This document shows, piece by piece, positions 23,881 through 34,350 of a stretch of 64,000 nucleotides of DNA (positions are counted from its first letter, which is position 1; the number at the start of each line of letters is the position of its first letter). Under the pieces are notes generated by a model. That model was not told where the DNA came from, did no database searches, and saw only the letters and a program-made list of their open reading frames with translations. The stretch spans positions 174,838,200 through 174,902,199 of the forward strand of contig OX352774.1 of assembly GCA_947095535.1 (NCBI GenBank), written 5' to 3'. Position numbers and translations under genes: made by a program. The stretch comes from Poecilobothrus nobilitatus (taxonomy: Eukaryota; Arthropoda; Insecta; Diptera; Dolichopodidae).

Positions 23881-26680
23881 AAATCAAATATTAATAATTT
23901 AAATCGTAATAATGAAAACCATAATATAAAAATAAATAATTCATGTATAAGACAATAGATGGCTCTACAAATAAAATATTTGTGTTTCATAATCTTGCAC
24001 AATAACTGCAGACAAATAATCAACGGATTAATAAAAATCAAGAATCGTAGTTTAATATGAAAATAAGTGTCTTAGAAAATGTCCTTCGCTCCTTAAATAA
24101 GGGAAAGGAAAAGAAACTTTAAGTATTAATTCCATATGATTCACAATCCTAATTTATTTGTTTGAACTGAATAGTTCGATATTCCAGTAATCAATATTTC
24201 GAATTTATTTGTCTGAATCATCACTGGGTGTAAAACGTATTAAGTTTTTACCAAAATATTAATGGATAGGATCTTTCGAAAACAATACATTAATTATAAG
24301 AACATTAAGAATTGCATTTTAATCAAAAACGTTAATCATTCCAATAATTTAGGAGATCATCAAAACTTTTCTCAAAATCTGTAGCTTCAATTTACAATAT
24401 AAAAAACAAAAAACCAATTTATCAAGATGCATAAAGTGGTCTGTACCTACTATTTTTTTAAAGATCGAAATTAAATCCTGAATCTAATATTAAATTATAC
24501 TTATGGCTACACTGAAACATCATACAGATCATATACACTGTTATAAAATTTTTTATTTTATTTTTTTTTTTGTTTCTTAAATGATGTCATAGTCCATAGA
24601 TGGCATAAAAAGGGAAATATGATTATTGTCTGATTGTACAAACAAAATGTATGCATATGTAAAAAATAAAAAAAAAAAAGTGATTTTCTAACATGGCAAT
24701 AAATTAACGTTTTAAAAAGTGAGCTTTAAATGGTATCTAAATCACAACGACACGCTTTATTTGAGGATTAATTAGCACCATTGCAATAAAAGAAGATGAA
24801 AATAATAAAAAAAAAAAAACAAAAATAAAAAATCAAAAAACAAAATATTTTAATAGTATCAACACATTAGCGGTTTATATTTAATAATGATGATATTGAT
24901 GTTGATAGAGGTAATCATTTATATTTCATTTCATATAATGATGATATGACAGTGATGATATTTTTAGTTAGTTAGAGTATGGTTTTTTTTTTCATTTTTT
25001 TTTTTTTTAACGAAACTTTGACAATTTTTTTTTTTTTTTTTTTTGTAGTCTTCCATAATTATTTTAATGTTAACTGTTAACTGTTATTGTTTTTTTTTTT
25101 ATATACTTTTAATACCATTATTGATTATGAATTGATCTAATATAACTGTATTTCAGGTCAATCACTTATTTATTATAAAAAAAAAAAAAAAAGAGCAAAA
25201 AGATAAACCTATACGTATGTATGTATGAAAAAGAATAATTTCATAAAATTTTAACGTATTTTATTATATTAAACAAAGTTATAGGGCTATTAATGATTAC
25301 AAAAGTATTAATTCGGAAATTACATGTTTTTTTGGTTTTTTTTTTTTATCGAAATTGTGATTTATTAGATCCTCACCTGCTGTTTTAGATTATGTTTAAT
25401 TTTAAAAATAAATTACATGATTTTTTTCTATATATGTACCCTATGTACATATATATTTTAAATTTGATAATTAAACTGTAACAGTTAAAATATATATGCT
25501 TATAATTTTTTTTTATTCATTATGTATGCATATATGTATATATATGTAGTATATGTACATACATATATAAGATAAATTTGAATGAAAACGAACTTTGGTT
25601 TCAATAAAGAGTAAAAGAGAAAAAAAAATAAAAAATAAAAAGGCGGACAAGTTTTCCAAATTTTCCATAAAACATTAAATATTATTTTTTACACCTTTTA
25701 TTATCTTTTAAATTAATACAAAATTATACGGACATAAAATAAAAATTTAAATTTTCTATTAATAATAAATGTGGTAAATTGTGTAAACATTAAATTATAG
25801 ATTTTATTAAAAGATTTTATTTTTTTTTTTGTACCCAATCTTTAAGGTTTAGAGTGAGAATATTTTAATTAAAAGGTTTCCAATTTTAAATTTGGTTTTT
25901 TAAATGGTTTTTATTTTTTGTAGGATTAAGAAAAACAAATTCAATTTAATTTATTTTTCTTTTAAGACTAATTGAAATTATGAAGTTTAGTAGCTTTTAA
26001 TAAATTTGTTTCATTTGATTATAAATTTTTTTTTTTTATTGTCATTTAAGTGTGAATGTATCAAATGATAATGGTAGGTACATAATATAATTTTAAATAA
26101 TATTTATTTAATAAAATTATAATATTAAATGGTAAAGTAAAGGAAATTTAAATCACTACAGATTTTTATTAGGTGTTTTTTTCTGAGATTTGTTATACAT
26201 TATTTTTTATTTAATTTTTGGGTTTCTTTCATAGTTTGAGAAGAAGAGAATGATTTAAAACAGTTTGAAGATAACAATAATTAAGTAGTATATAAAATAA
26301 CTGCTGATAATAGATTATGAGTAGTAGGGAAACGAGTCTAAATATTTAGTTTCACAATTAATTATATAAATAAAAAAATCTTAAATCTATAAATTTAATC
26401 AGGAAACGTGTGATCAATCTTAAATCTATAAATTTAATCAGGAAACGTCATGGCTATAGTATAGCAAAATATTAAAAATTTAAACGCTTTTAAAGTTATG
26501 ACAGATACAAAATACATAATTAGAATTGCACAGTCTAATTGCACAAAGGACAAAAAATATGTTACTAACTTATTCTGATATAATTAATCTTAATATAATT
26601 AAAATTATATAATGAAAATTATAAATAAAAAAAATATGTCAAATTGATTAAATTAAAAGGGTGTAAGATGATATTGCTAC
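23881..26680. other. AT-rich region, no gene recognised
   Basis: Long poly-T and poly-A runs are present (24998-25044, 25178-25195). GATGAT/ATGATG repeats lie near 24890-24960, and TATG/TACA microsatellite at 25526-25566. An exact 32-bp direct duplication is at 26378-26409 and 26417-26448. No coding signal was seen. Confidence 0.5.
26378..26448. repeat. Exact 32-bp direct repeat, period 39
   Basis: The same 32 bases (starting ATCTTAAATCTATAAATTTA and ending AGGAAACGT) occur at 26378-26409 and 26417-26448, separated by 7 bp. This is a recent local tandem duplication. Confidence 0.95.
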
Positions 26681-26689
26681 CTTTTGATA

Positions 26690-26998
26690 TGTATCTATTG
26701 TGTTCCTGCTGCTATTAGGTGTTGTGGATTTTGCCTCTACTTATAATACTTATGTCAGCTCTACTTTCCTCTAATAAATAAAAAGATGGGTAGAGAGTTT
26801 ACTGCTAGCAGTTCATCTTTGAGAAAGTAATATGCTACTAGATAAATATATTTTGCTCGAAGTAAACGAATCTCTTCTTTTTCTATGATAAATTCCGTAT
26901 GCATTGTGATTCTCTATTCCAATTTTTTTTAAGTATACATTTAGCTGGTAATGTCTTGAAATGACTCCTGTTACAGAATCGTGTTATTCTCAATTTAT
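26690..26998 (-). pseudogene. LINE C-terminal fragment, sibling of the 60.3-kb relic
   Basis: Read on the minus strand, broken frames give a LTG-like start (VTGVISRHYQLNVYLKKIGI) and a later AKYIYL.AYYFLKDEL stretch. The same order of phrases appears in the relic at 60120-60560. At nucleotide level the shared words include AAAGTAATATGCT.CTAGAT, TATTTTGCTCGAAGTAAA/TATCTTGCTCGGAGTAAA and CTATTCCAATTTT.TTTAAG. The match is to the post-RNase H zinc-binding end of LINE ORF2. The fragment is cut sharply at 26998 by the family A repeat, so the repeat inserted into or next to an already broken LINE. Confidence 0.58.
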
Positions 26999-28628
26999 TA
27001 TACCCGTACGATAGGATCGGGTATAATAAAATTACTCCTCCGTTTGTAACACCTCGAAATAAGCGAGCTAGATATACCTTCAAAGGTATGGATCGGATCA
27101 GAAAAAAATTCTAAGACGATTGAGCCATGTCCGTCCGTCCGTCCGTCAGCACGCTAACTCAAAAACTAAGAAAGCTAGAATCTTGAAATTTACACAAAAT
27201 ATTCTGGGAGTAATTTGTAGGTTCCCTATTTTTTTTGGTTGAGTTTGGACCAAGCCTTAGGGTAGCTCTCGAACACCTAACTTTTAGATCCCGACATTTT
27301 TTTTGAAATAGAGCTATGAAATTTTAACTGCTGATAGATCTCACAAAAATATTAATTTTATATTTAATAACTTTTTTTTGTAGCCCCACCCGTTACGGAG
27401 CTACAGCTCCCCAAAGGTTCAAAAAAGCTCTATATTTAAATTGTTATAGCTTATATTGTTATTGCTTAAATTGTTATTGCTATATTTAAATTGATATAAG
27501 GTATATCTTCATTTTGAAAACGCCAAACGATTACTACTTTTATTAGCTTTAAAAGAATATATACAATAAATATATATTTGTGGCATACCGTGTCTTAATT
27601 TACCGTTATGTGAAACTCAAATTTTGCAAAATCCTTCAACCCTTCTATCTTCTAAACGGTTTAAGTTGGAAACTTGAAATTTTGACAAAAGTTAGATCTT
27701 TGAAAATAAGTATGAGTCATTTCAGAAATTTTTTTTGTATCACCCCCCGTTTAGGAGCTGTAAGGGGTCAAAAACTGAAAATTTCCTATTTTTAAACACC
27801 TGTAACTGGAACACCTGTTAAAATTTTTTTGAATTAATACACAAAAATTAAAGCTTCAACATTATACTCTTATTTCTGTTAACAACTTTTTTTTAATAAT
27901 GTAGGGTTACTTTATAATTGACCAAAGTGTTACTTGATTTTTTCAAATTTTCTAACAAATTTCTTTAACGAATTTTTTCCATTTTGTTTTACTCGATAAT
28001 TTGAAATTGTTGAGGATATAATGCGTAGTGCAAAAAAATGTAAATAAATAAACAACATAACGGTTGTTGCTTGAAGAATTTTTATTTATATGATATTGAT
28101 ATACACACATACCTTTATAATATCATGTTTATTTACATATCGTATATGTCACTAGTGAATGAATGATAAGAGTAATATGTATATTATATAGCGCAGTATT
28201 TACATACATATATGTATTTTATTGTACTTATAAGAAATTATTCTGTCAATGGAATTTAAAATATAATATATAATATTATATTTATAATATAATATAATAT
28301 AATATTTAAAATTATATTTACTATTTTGTACTTAGTAAATTTAATATACATTTACCGCTTAGTATTAAATGGTACTATAGAATATTTGAAAAAGTTTTGG
28401 ATTGATAATCGTTATATGGAAAGTTAAAATCTGCTTTTGAAGAATGTATAAACATATAGTTTGAATGTATGTACAAGCCATAGTTCTAGAAATTATAAAA
28501 TTCACCCAAATTATTTTAAAATACTAAAATATTAAAAAAATAATATTATAAGCAGAGTGACAGGCTATGAACATACTAACGGGTCGTACGGATATCTAAG
28601 AGTTGACAAAGGCAACTGTATTCTTCCT
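26999..28628 (+). mobile_element. Family A repeat, solo copy
   Basis: This is nearly identical to 4370-5931, the right arm of the foldback nested in the Tc1. It starts with TATACCCGTACGATAGGATC and proceeds through the CTCCGTTTGTAACACCTCGA phrase, the CCGT tract (27128-27147) and the core with TTACCGTTATG. It ends with AACTGTATTCTTCCT at 28628. It is about 70 bp longer than the arm, with small expansions at about 27450-27500 and 28258-28310. The phrase ATACCCGTACGA or its near match is present at both termini. No protein is encoded. Two frames (26883-27083 minus, 27580-27795 plus) fall inside it and are incidental. Confidence 0.82.
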
Positions 28629-28636
28629 CGTTTTTA

Positions 28637-30387
28637 GCACATTTCCAAAAAAATTTTGAAAAAATGTGCTTATTAGTTTCACTCTGTCCGTCCGTCCGTC
28701 CGTCCGTCCGTCCGTCTGTTTACAAAACTTCTACACCGTTAAAGATAGAGAAAAAAAATTTTAACCATAGGTAGGTCTTATAAAAAAAATAATTTTGTGG
28801 AACAACTTTTTCATGTAGCCCCCCCCATTACGGAGCTACACCCCCTCAAACTTTGAAAAAGCCCTATTTTTAAATGCATATATCTTATGTTCTGCTTAAG
28901 ATTTTTTCAATCTGAAAACGTCATTCGACAGGTATTTCTTTTATCTTTGTAAATTAATATCAAAATTATACAACTTTTTTAAATTTAGTATTTAAATTTA
29001 CCGTTATGTGAAAACCAAATTTTGCATGATTTTTCTACTTTCATAACTCCGGCACGCTTCTAGATACAAGCTTGAAATTTTGAGGCAAGAAAGAACTTTT
29101 AGAATTAGTATAAGTTTCCTCAGAAAATTTTTTCGGACCACCCCCTGTTTATGAGCTATTAGGGCTTAAAAATTGAAAATTTGCTATTTTTAAACACCTG
29201 TAACTTAGGAACCTGCACACATTTTACTTCTGCAAGATGTAAAAATTAAAGCTACAATAATATATTTTTACGTGTGTGAAAGGTTTATTTTAATTGTAAA
29301 GGGTTCCAAAGTTGCAGCTCTTCAAAATTGTAAAAAAGCCCCATTTTCAGATGTATATATCTCGGGCTCTGCGTAATAGTTTTGCAATCTAAAACCGGCA
29401 GAAGATCGAAAATTTTATTATCTATATGAAACAATATCAAAATTATGTAATATTATGTAATTTACGATTTAAATTTACCGTTATGTGAAAACCACATTTT
29501 GCATGAAATTTCTTTTTTCATAACTCCGGCACCCCTTTAGATAGGAACCTGAAATTTTGAGACAAGAAAGAACTTTTAGAATTAGTATAAGTTTCCTCAG
29601 AAAATTTTTTGGTAACGCCCCCTCTTTAAGAGTTATTACGCCTCAAAAATTGAAAATTAGCTATTTTTAGACACCTGTAACTTATGCACCTGTAAAAATT
29701 TTTCTTCGGCAAGACATGAAAATGAAAGCTACAATAATATATTTTTACGTGTGTGAAAGGTTTATTTTAGTTGTAAAGGGTTCCACAGCTGCAGCTCTTC
29801 AAAATTGTAAAAAAACTCCATTTTCAGATGTATATATCTCGGGCTTTGCGTAATAGTTTTGCAATCTAAAACCGCCAGAAGATCAAAAATTTTATTATCT
29901 ATATAAAACAATATCAAAATTATGTAATATTTTGTAATTTACGATTTAAATTTACCGTTATGTGAAAACCACATTTTGCATGAAATTTCTTTTTTCATAA
30001 CTCCGGCACCCCTTTAGATAGGAACCTGAAATTTTGAGACAAGAAAGAACTTTTAGAATTAGTATAAGTTTCCTCAGAAAATTTTTTGGTAACGCCCCCT
30101 CTTTAAGAGTTATTACGCCTCAAAAATTGAAATTTTGCTATTTTTAGACACCTGTAACTTAGGCACCTGTAAAAACTTTTCTTCGGCAAGACATAAAAAT
30201 TAAAGCTTCAATAATATATTTTTACGTGTGTTAACAGCTTTTCTTAGTTATATAGGATTCCGGACTTACGGCCCCTCAAAATCTCAAAAATGTCCTATTT
30301 TCACGTTTTTTTCTTACTACATGAAATTTTCAAATTTTTGTGTAAGTCACACTTCTAAACAATTTGTATTGAGTTTTGGAAATGTGC
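28637..30387 (+). mobile_element. Family B repeat, long copy with internal tandem units
   Basis: It begins GCACATTTCC and ends GGAAATGTGC, a 10-bp perfect inverted terminal pair. The left end can fold: GCACATTT and AAATGTGC close over a CAAAA...TTTTG inner stem, all within 28637-28670. An eight-unit CCGT tract (28686-28718) follows. Then comes a tandem array in which TTTACCGTTATGTGAAAACC recurs at 28997, 29474 and 29951, a 477-bp period. It abuts the family A copy with a gap of only about 8 bp. It has no coding capacity. The layout suggests a non-autonomous DNA element; a Helitron-like hairpin end is an alternative. Confidence 0.78.
28997..30300 (+). repeat. Tandem array of 477-bp monomers
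   Basis: The period is fixed by identical anchors at 28997, 29474 and 29951. The second and third units are almost identical to each other, the first is more diverged, and the last is cut off near 30300. Within each unit two similar half-motifs recur: a GAGCT/TTGCAGCTC phrase, then CTCAAAA.TTG.AAA, then CTATTTTTA/CCATTTTCA, then a TGTA or TATA..TC phrase. This suggests an older duplication of roughly half the unit length. Confidence 0.85.
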
Positions 30388-30879
30388 GCTTTTAAAAACC
30401 GTTGGTTTACATTCTACCTTGTTTTATTAAATCCTATGATTTTTTCATAACTTATATACGGTTATAGTTTCTTAAATATCAAGTAGATACTCTGACTATT
30501 TATTTTCTTCAAATTGTCAATTACAGTGTCGAAACTTTTAAAGAGTCAATTTATATTCAGAACTCATTTTTAGGATGACAATAAGAATTGTTTGATTAAT
30601 GAGACAAAAAAAAAATATAATTTTCAGATTCTTTAAATCATTCATAGGTGGTTACATATAGGTATTGTTTTTCAAAGTTACATATAGATATTGTTTTTCA
30701 AAAACAAAATTTTTTTGGTAATGTTGCATTAAACAATAAGACTTTAAATTTAATAAATCCCTATAAATTAATTTCTAACTAACAAATTTAAATTGATTTT
30801 TACTTCATAAACGGTTGGAACTATTAGAACACTTTCTTAAAGGAAACATTTACAAGTATATCCTAAAGTTAATTATTTT

Positions 30880-30965
30880 TAATTTCTCCTGTTTTATACC
30901 CTTAGAGAACATAGGGTAGCTTCTACAAATCCATTCCAATTTTCTCTGTCGTACGTTATTCATAG
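30880..30965 (-). pseudogene. LINE C-terminal tail fragment
   Basis: On the minus strand one frame reads TYDRENWNGFVEATLCSLR then a stop. This matches the last residues of the RTE-like LINE family ('..R..W..FV.ALCS.R'), the same end as the 45.8-kb LINE, whose tail reads KGFVEALCSQRE in the corresponding place. Only about 25 codons are visible and nothing upstream continues the similarity. Confidence 0.55.
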
Positions 30966-32055
30966 TTATTTATTAAAAAAAGAAATTTAAAATTTTTTTT
31001 ATTCAAAAAACAAAAAAAAAAAAAAAATCTATTAAATAATTATTTTAAAGGAAATATTAAGAGGTAATACATTTTATTTAATTATTAATTCATGTATTAC
31101 AATCTATTAAATTTAGAATACAATAAAAAAAAGAAAAACAATGAGTTAATTAAATCACAAATTTTAATTAAACTATTTAAATAATAATAAACATAATATA
31201 GGTACTGCTTAGTTTTTAATTTTTAATATTTTCATTGTCTATTCAATAAAATATTTTAGAGTATTGAATTTGAATATTAAAAATTAAAAAATAAAACAAA
31301 AATTGTTCCTTTTTTTTTTAATTTTTAATTATGCATTGCTTCATTTACTTTGACAATTGAACTGAAAATTAAATTTCAAAATAAAAAATAACTTTTCTTT
31401 TTTATTTAAAAGTATTATTTAACTTTTATTTAATTTTATGTTGTATTTTTGTTTTTATTTATTTAATTTTTTTTTTTTTTATTCAAATGAATAATAAATT
31501 AAACAATAAAACCGTATCTAATAACGAGTGGCCAATTCAATGTTTTAAAATATTATATATTGTATATAGTTATTTTACATTTATGTGCAAAATAATAAAG
31601 GCAAAGATTACAATTTTTTTAATCTTTTATAAGTTTGAAAGTATACTGCAGAGATCATAACACTGGCTTGAATGAATAAAATTGAGCTCGAACTCAAATA
31701 TTATCTTTTAAGTAAAAACTCATTTTTGATTAAATTTTACAAGGAAAATTGAAAAGCAGTACGAAAGTGCTATATGAGTTCAAGGTCAGTTTTAATGCAT
31801 TCGACCGACTGTGTTGGATAATATATCAGACTTTGTCTCTCTTCTTTAGAATGCTTTTCTTAATGAAAACTTAATTCGTTGTAAATAAATTTTTTTTTTT
31901 TTTCCTTTTTTTTTTTAGGCAGGATCATTAATGGTTTAAAGCTTTCTTATTAATGGTTTAAAAACTCCTACACTGCACTTTGAGTCCTTTTTTTTTTTGC
32001 AGAAAATTTGATTTGTAATTGAACAATAAAATTTTTGATATGTAAGGTATTATAA
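30966..32055. other. AT-rich stretch, nothing recognised
   Basis: Poly-A/T runs dominate, and ATTAATGGTTTAAA is duplicated at about 31928-31963. A LINE-free, tRNA-free region as far as can be seen. Confidence 0.45.
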
Positions 32056-32061
32056 TATATG

Positions 32062-32300
32062 CTTATGAGAGCTTCTGTGGTTGAGTCGTTAGGTGGTAAG
32101 TATATCAACCGCAGGAGCGCGTGTTCAAATCCTGCGCAGGAGCTACAATTAAAAGAAAATTACAATATAAAGAAAATTTACTGGAAAGGTAATTTTCAAT
32201 TGCAACCGCCCACCTCATCATAATGTAAACAAAATAAATAATATAACTTATAAATTAATAATAGCATTATATACATTGTCGTTGCAGTGGAAATAGTCTG
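32062..32300 (+). mobile_element. tRNA-derived SINE-like element
   Basis: The head at about 32067-32145 has a tRNA-like layout: AGCTTC and GGAGCT could pair as an acceptor stem. A degenerate A box (GTGGTTGAGTCGTTAGG) and a B-box-like TGTTCAAATCCTG follow. The body repeats phrases of the 20.7-kb copy: ACCGCCCACCTCATCATAATG, then GTAAACAAAATAAATAATAT, then TTATAAATTAATAATAG. The minus-strand frame at 32196-32432 is incidental. Confidence 0.55.
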
Positions 32301-33510
32301 AGAACTCTTGAATATAAGCTGTAAACCCTTTTCATAGAAGTTTAAAGCGTTATGATAAAATTTTCGTACGATTACGATTTGCAATCCAGCATAAAGTAAA
32401 TTGACGACAGTGCAAGGGATTTCAGAAAACAAAAAAAAACATTAGATCTGCGAAAAGTCATTTGTTGGTGGCAAAGAAGACTTAACGGGAAAACTTTTTC
32501 GGGGAAACCAAAACAGAAAACGTAATGCATTAGATGAATACATTATAGATGATTGCAGGCTAGTGTACTTTAATTAATATATCTAAAATTTAGTATTATA
32601 AATTTAACTGAATTTTATTTTTAATTCAAAATTAACTTTACCAACTTAAAAAAAAAAACAAAAATAACAAAATATAAACACTAATTGTGGATTTGGTATA
32701 TGGACTTGATATATATTTGATTTTTAAATTTGTCATCATTTTCGTTGTTGTTTCTTGTCTATATAGGAGATATGGACAGTGATTTTTGAAATTAATACTT
32801 ACCTAGAAATTTTGTACAGGTACATAATATATATCTTTATTTTGCACAATATTATAATATTTGGGTATGTAGTTCAGTTCAAAAATATAAAAACAAAAAA
32901 AGACATAATAAAAAAAATGTTTTTTTTTTTTTTATGAGGTCACGCAACAAATTAGCATATCTAAGTATTCAGTTGGCCGGTCGGTCGGATATATAGAAAC
33001 TTAAAACTTATATATACTTATAATGAGATGAAATAGTTTAAATGATATAATTTATATATAGAATGATGGTTGGTACTAGTGGTGCTCTAGTGGTTAGGAT
33101 ATGAGTGTCAAGTATTTTTTCTTTTTTTTTTTCATTTTTATTTTAATTTTACGGTTTTTTAGTTTATAGTGTGTATGCCATAACGAAATTAAATGTATAT
33201 AATATGGTTTGTAGATTTTTATTTATTGTTATTTTTTTTTTTAAATATTGTTTTTGTATATAGAAAACTATGGATTCTTGGAAAGAATTTATATAAAAAA
33301 TAAGAATAAAATTCTATTAAACCATATTTTGAATATTTTTCTTTTGATTCTTATAATCGTAACACTTTTAATAGAACGAAAATATCCTTCTTAGTAATTA
33401 TCATTTACCAAAAAGTATCTTACATTAGAAATATAAAGTGATACTTAAGGAAGGAATGAATTTTTGAAGGAATTTTTAAATAGCAAAACTTATTATCACA
33501 TAACTTTTAA
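32301..33510. other. AT-rich stretch with an isolated tRNA A-box-like fragment
   Basis: No gene is recognised. At 33081-33103 the words GTGCTCTAGTGGTTAGGATA look like a tRNA D-arm/A box without a B box downstream, possibly a truncated SINE head. Confidence 0.35.
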
Positions 33511-33514
33511 ATTA

Positions 33515-34350
33515 CAGATGTTTAGATTTTTAGAACGTTTTCAAAAATTTGCATCTTAGTTTCACTCAGTTCGTTTAGGATAGAACAATAAAATTATAGC
33601 CATTGATATGACACTTAAAAAAATTAATCAAAATCATTTTTATGTAGTCTTTACCCTCACTCATTACGAAGTTACATCACCTCAATGTTGGAAAAAGCCC
33701 TCTTTTAAAATACGGTATGAGGACGTGCTTAATAATTTTTCAATCTAAAAGCGCAAAACGACAGGATATTAGCGCAAAACGACAGGGAAAACAAAATTTG
33801 ACAAGATTTTATTTTTCTTATATCTTTTCCGGCATGCTTATAATTAGAACCATAAAATTTTGAGAAAATTATGCAATTGTCAAAAATTTTGTTGTAAAGC
33901 CGTCTGTTTAAAAGTTATGAAGGGTTCTTTCCTAATGTCTTCTCTGCCACGCTTATTATTACAGCCTTAAAATTTTAAGAGAAGAAAGATCTTTTGTTGT
34001 AAATCAGTCTGTTTAAGAGTTATGAAGTGTCTAATATTGAAATTTTTATTATTTTTTAACAACTGTATGAAACTTAGGTATACGTGTACAACATTTTTTT
34101 CAAAGTAAAACCGCAAAATCAAAACTTTTACATTATATTTTTACATGTGAAAATAAATTTTCTTAATTATATTAGTATTCCTTAAAATTGAAGAAACTGT
34201 CCTTTGATTCGATTTTTTTCTTATATACAAAATTCAAAAAAAAAAAAAAAAATTACAAATTTTGATGCAAGTCACAATTCTAAATTGTTTTTAATGTCTT
34301 AATGTGTCTTTAAAAATTTTTGGTTTTACATATTGATTTGCTTCTATTTA
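33515..34350 (+). mobile_element. Family B repeat, highly decayed copy
   Basis: Order and phrases follow the 28.6-kb element. The end-hairpin-like CGTTTTCAAAAATTTGCATC is followed by TTAGTTTCACTC (33570-33581), then TCATTACGAAGTTACA, then TTGAAATTTTTATT.TTTTTAACAACTGTA. The last phrases are TTTTGATGCAAGTCACAATTCTAAA and TTTAAAAATTTTTGGTTTTACAT at the far end. A 15-bp direct duplication (GCGCAAAACGACAGG at 33751 and 33772) interrupts it. It is the most diverged full-length family member here. Confidence 0.65.

Noticed and set aside
26883..27083. Minus-strand frame nearly identical at one end to a frame at 4254-4454
   Set aside because: The shared residues come from the family A repeat end (TATACCCG region). 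The frame crosses a repeat/LINE junction and is not a gene.
28637..30387. Helitron identity for family B because of its terminal hairpin
   Set aside because: The matching GCACATTTCC/GGAAATGTGC ends argue for a TIR element. No TC start, CTRR end or AT target context could be established.
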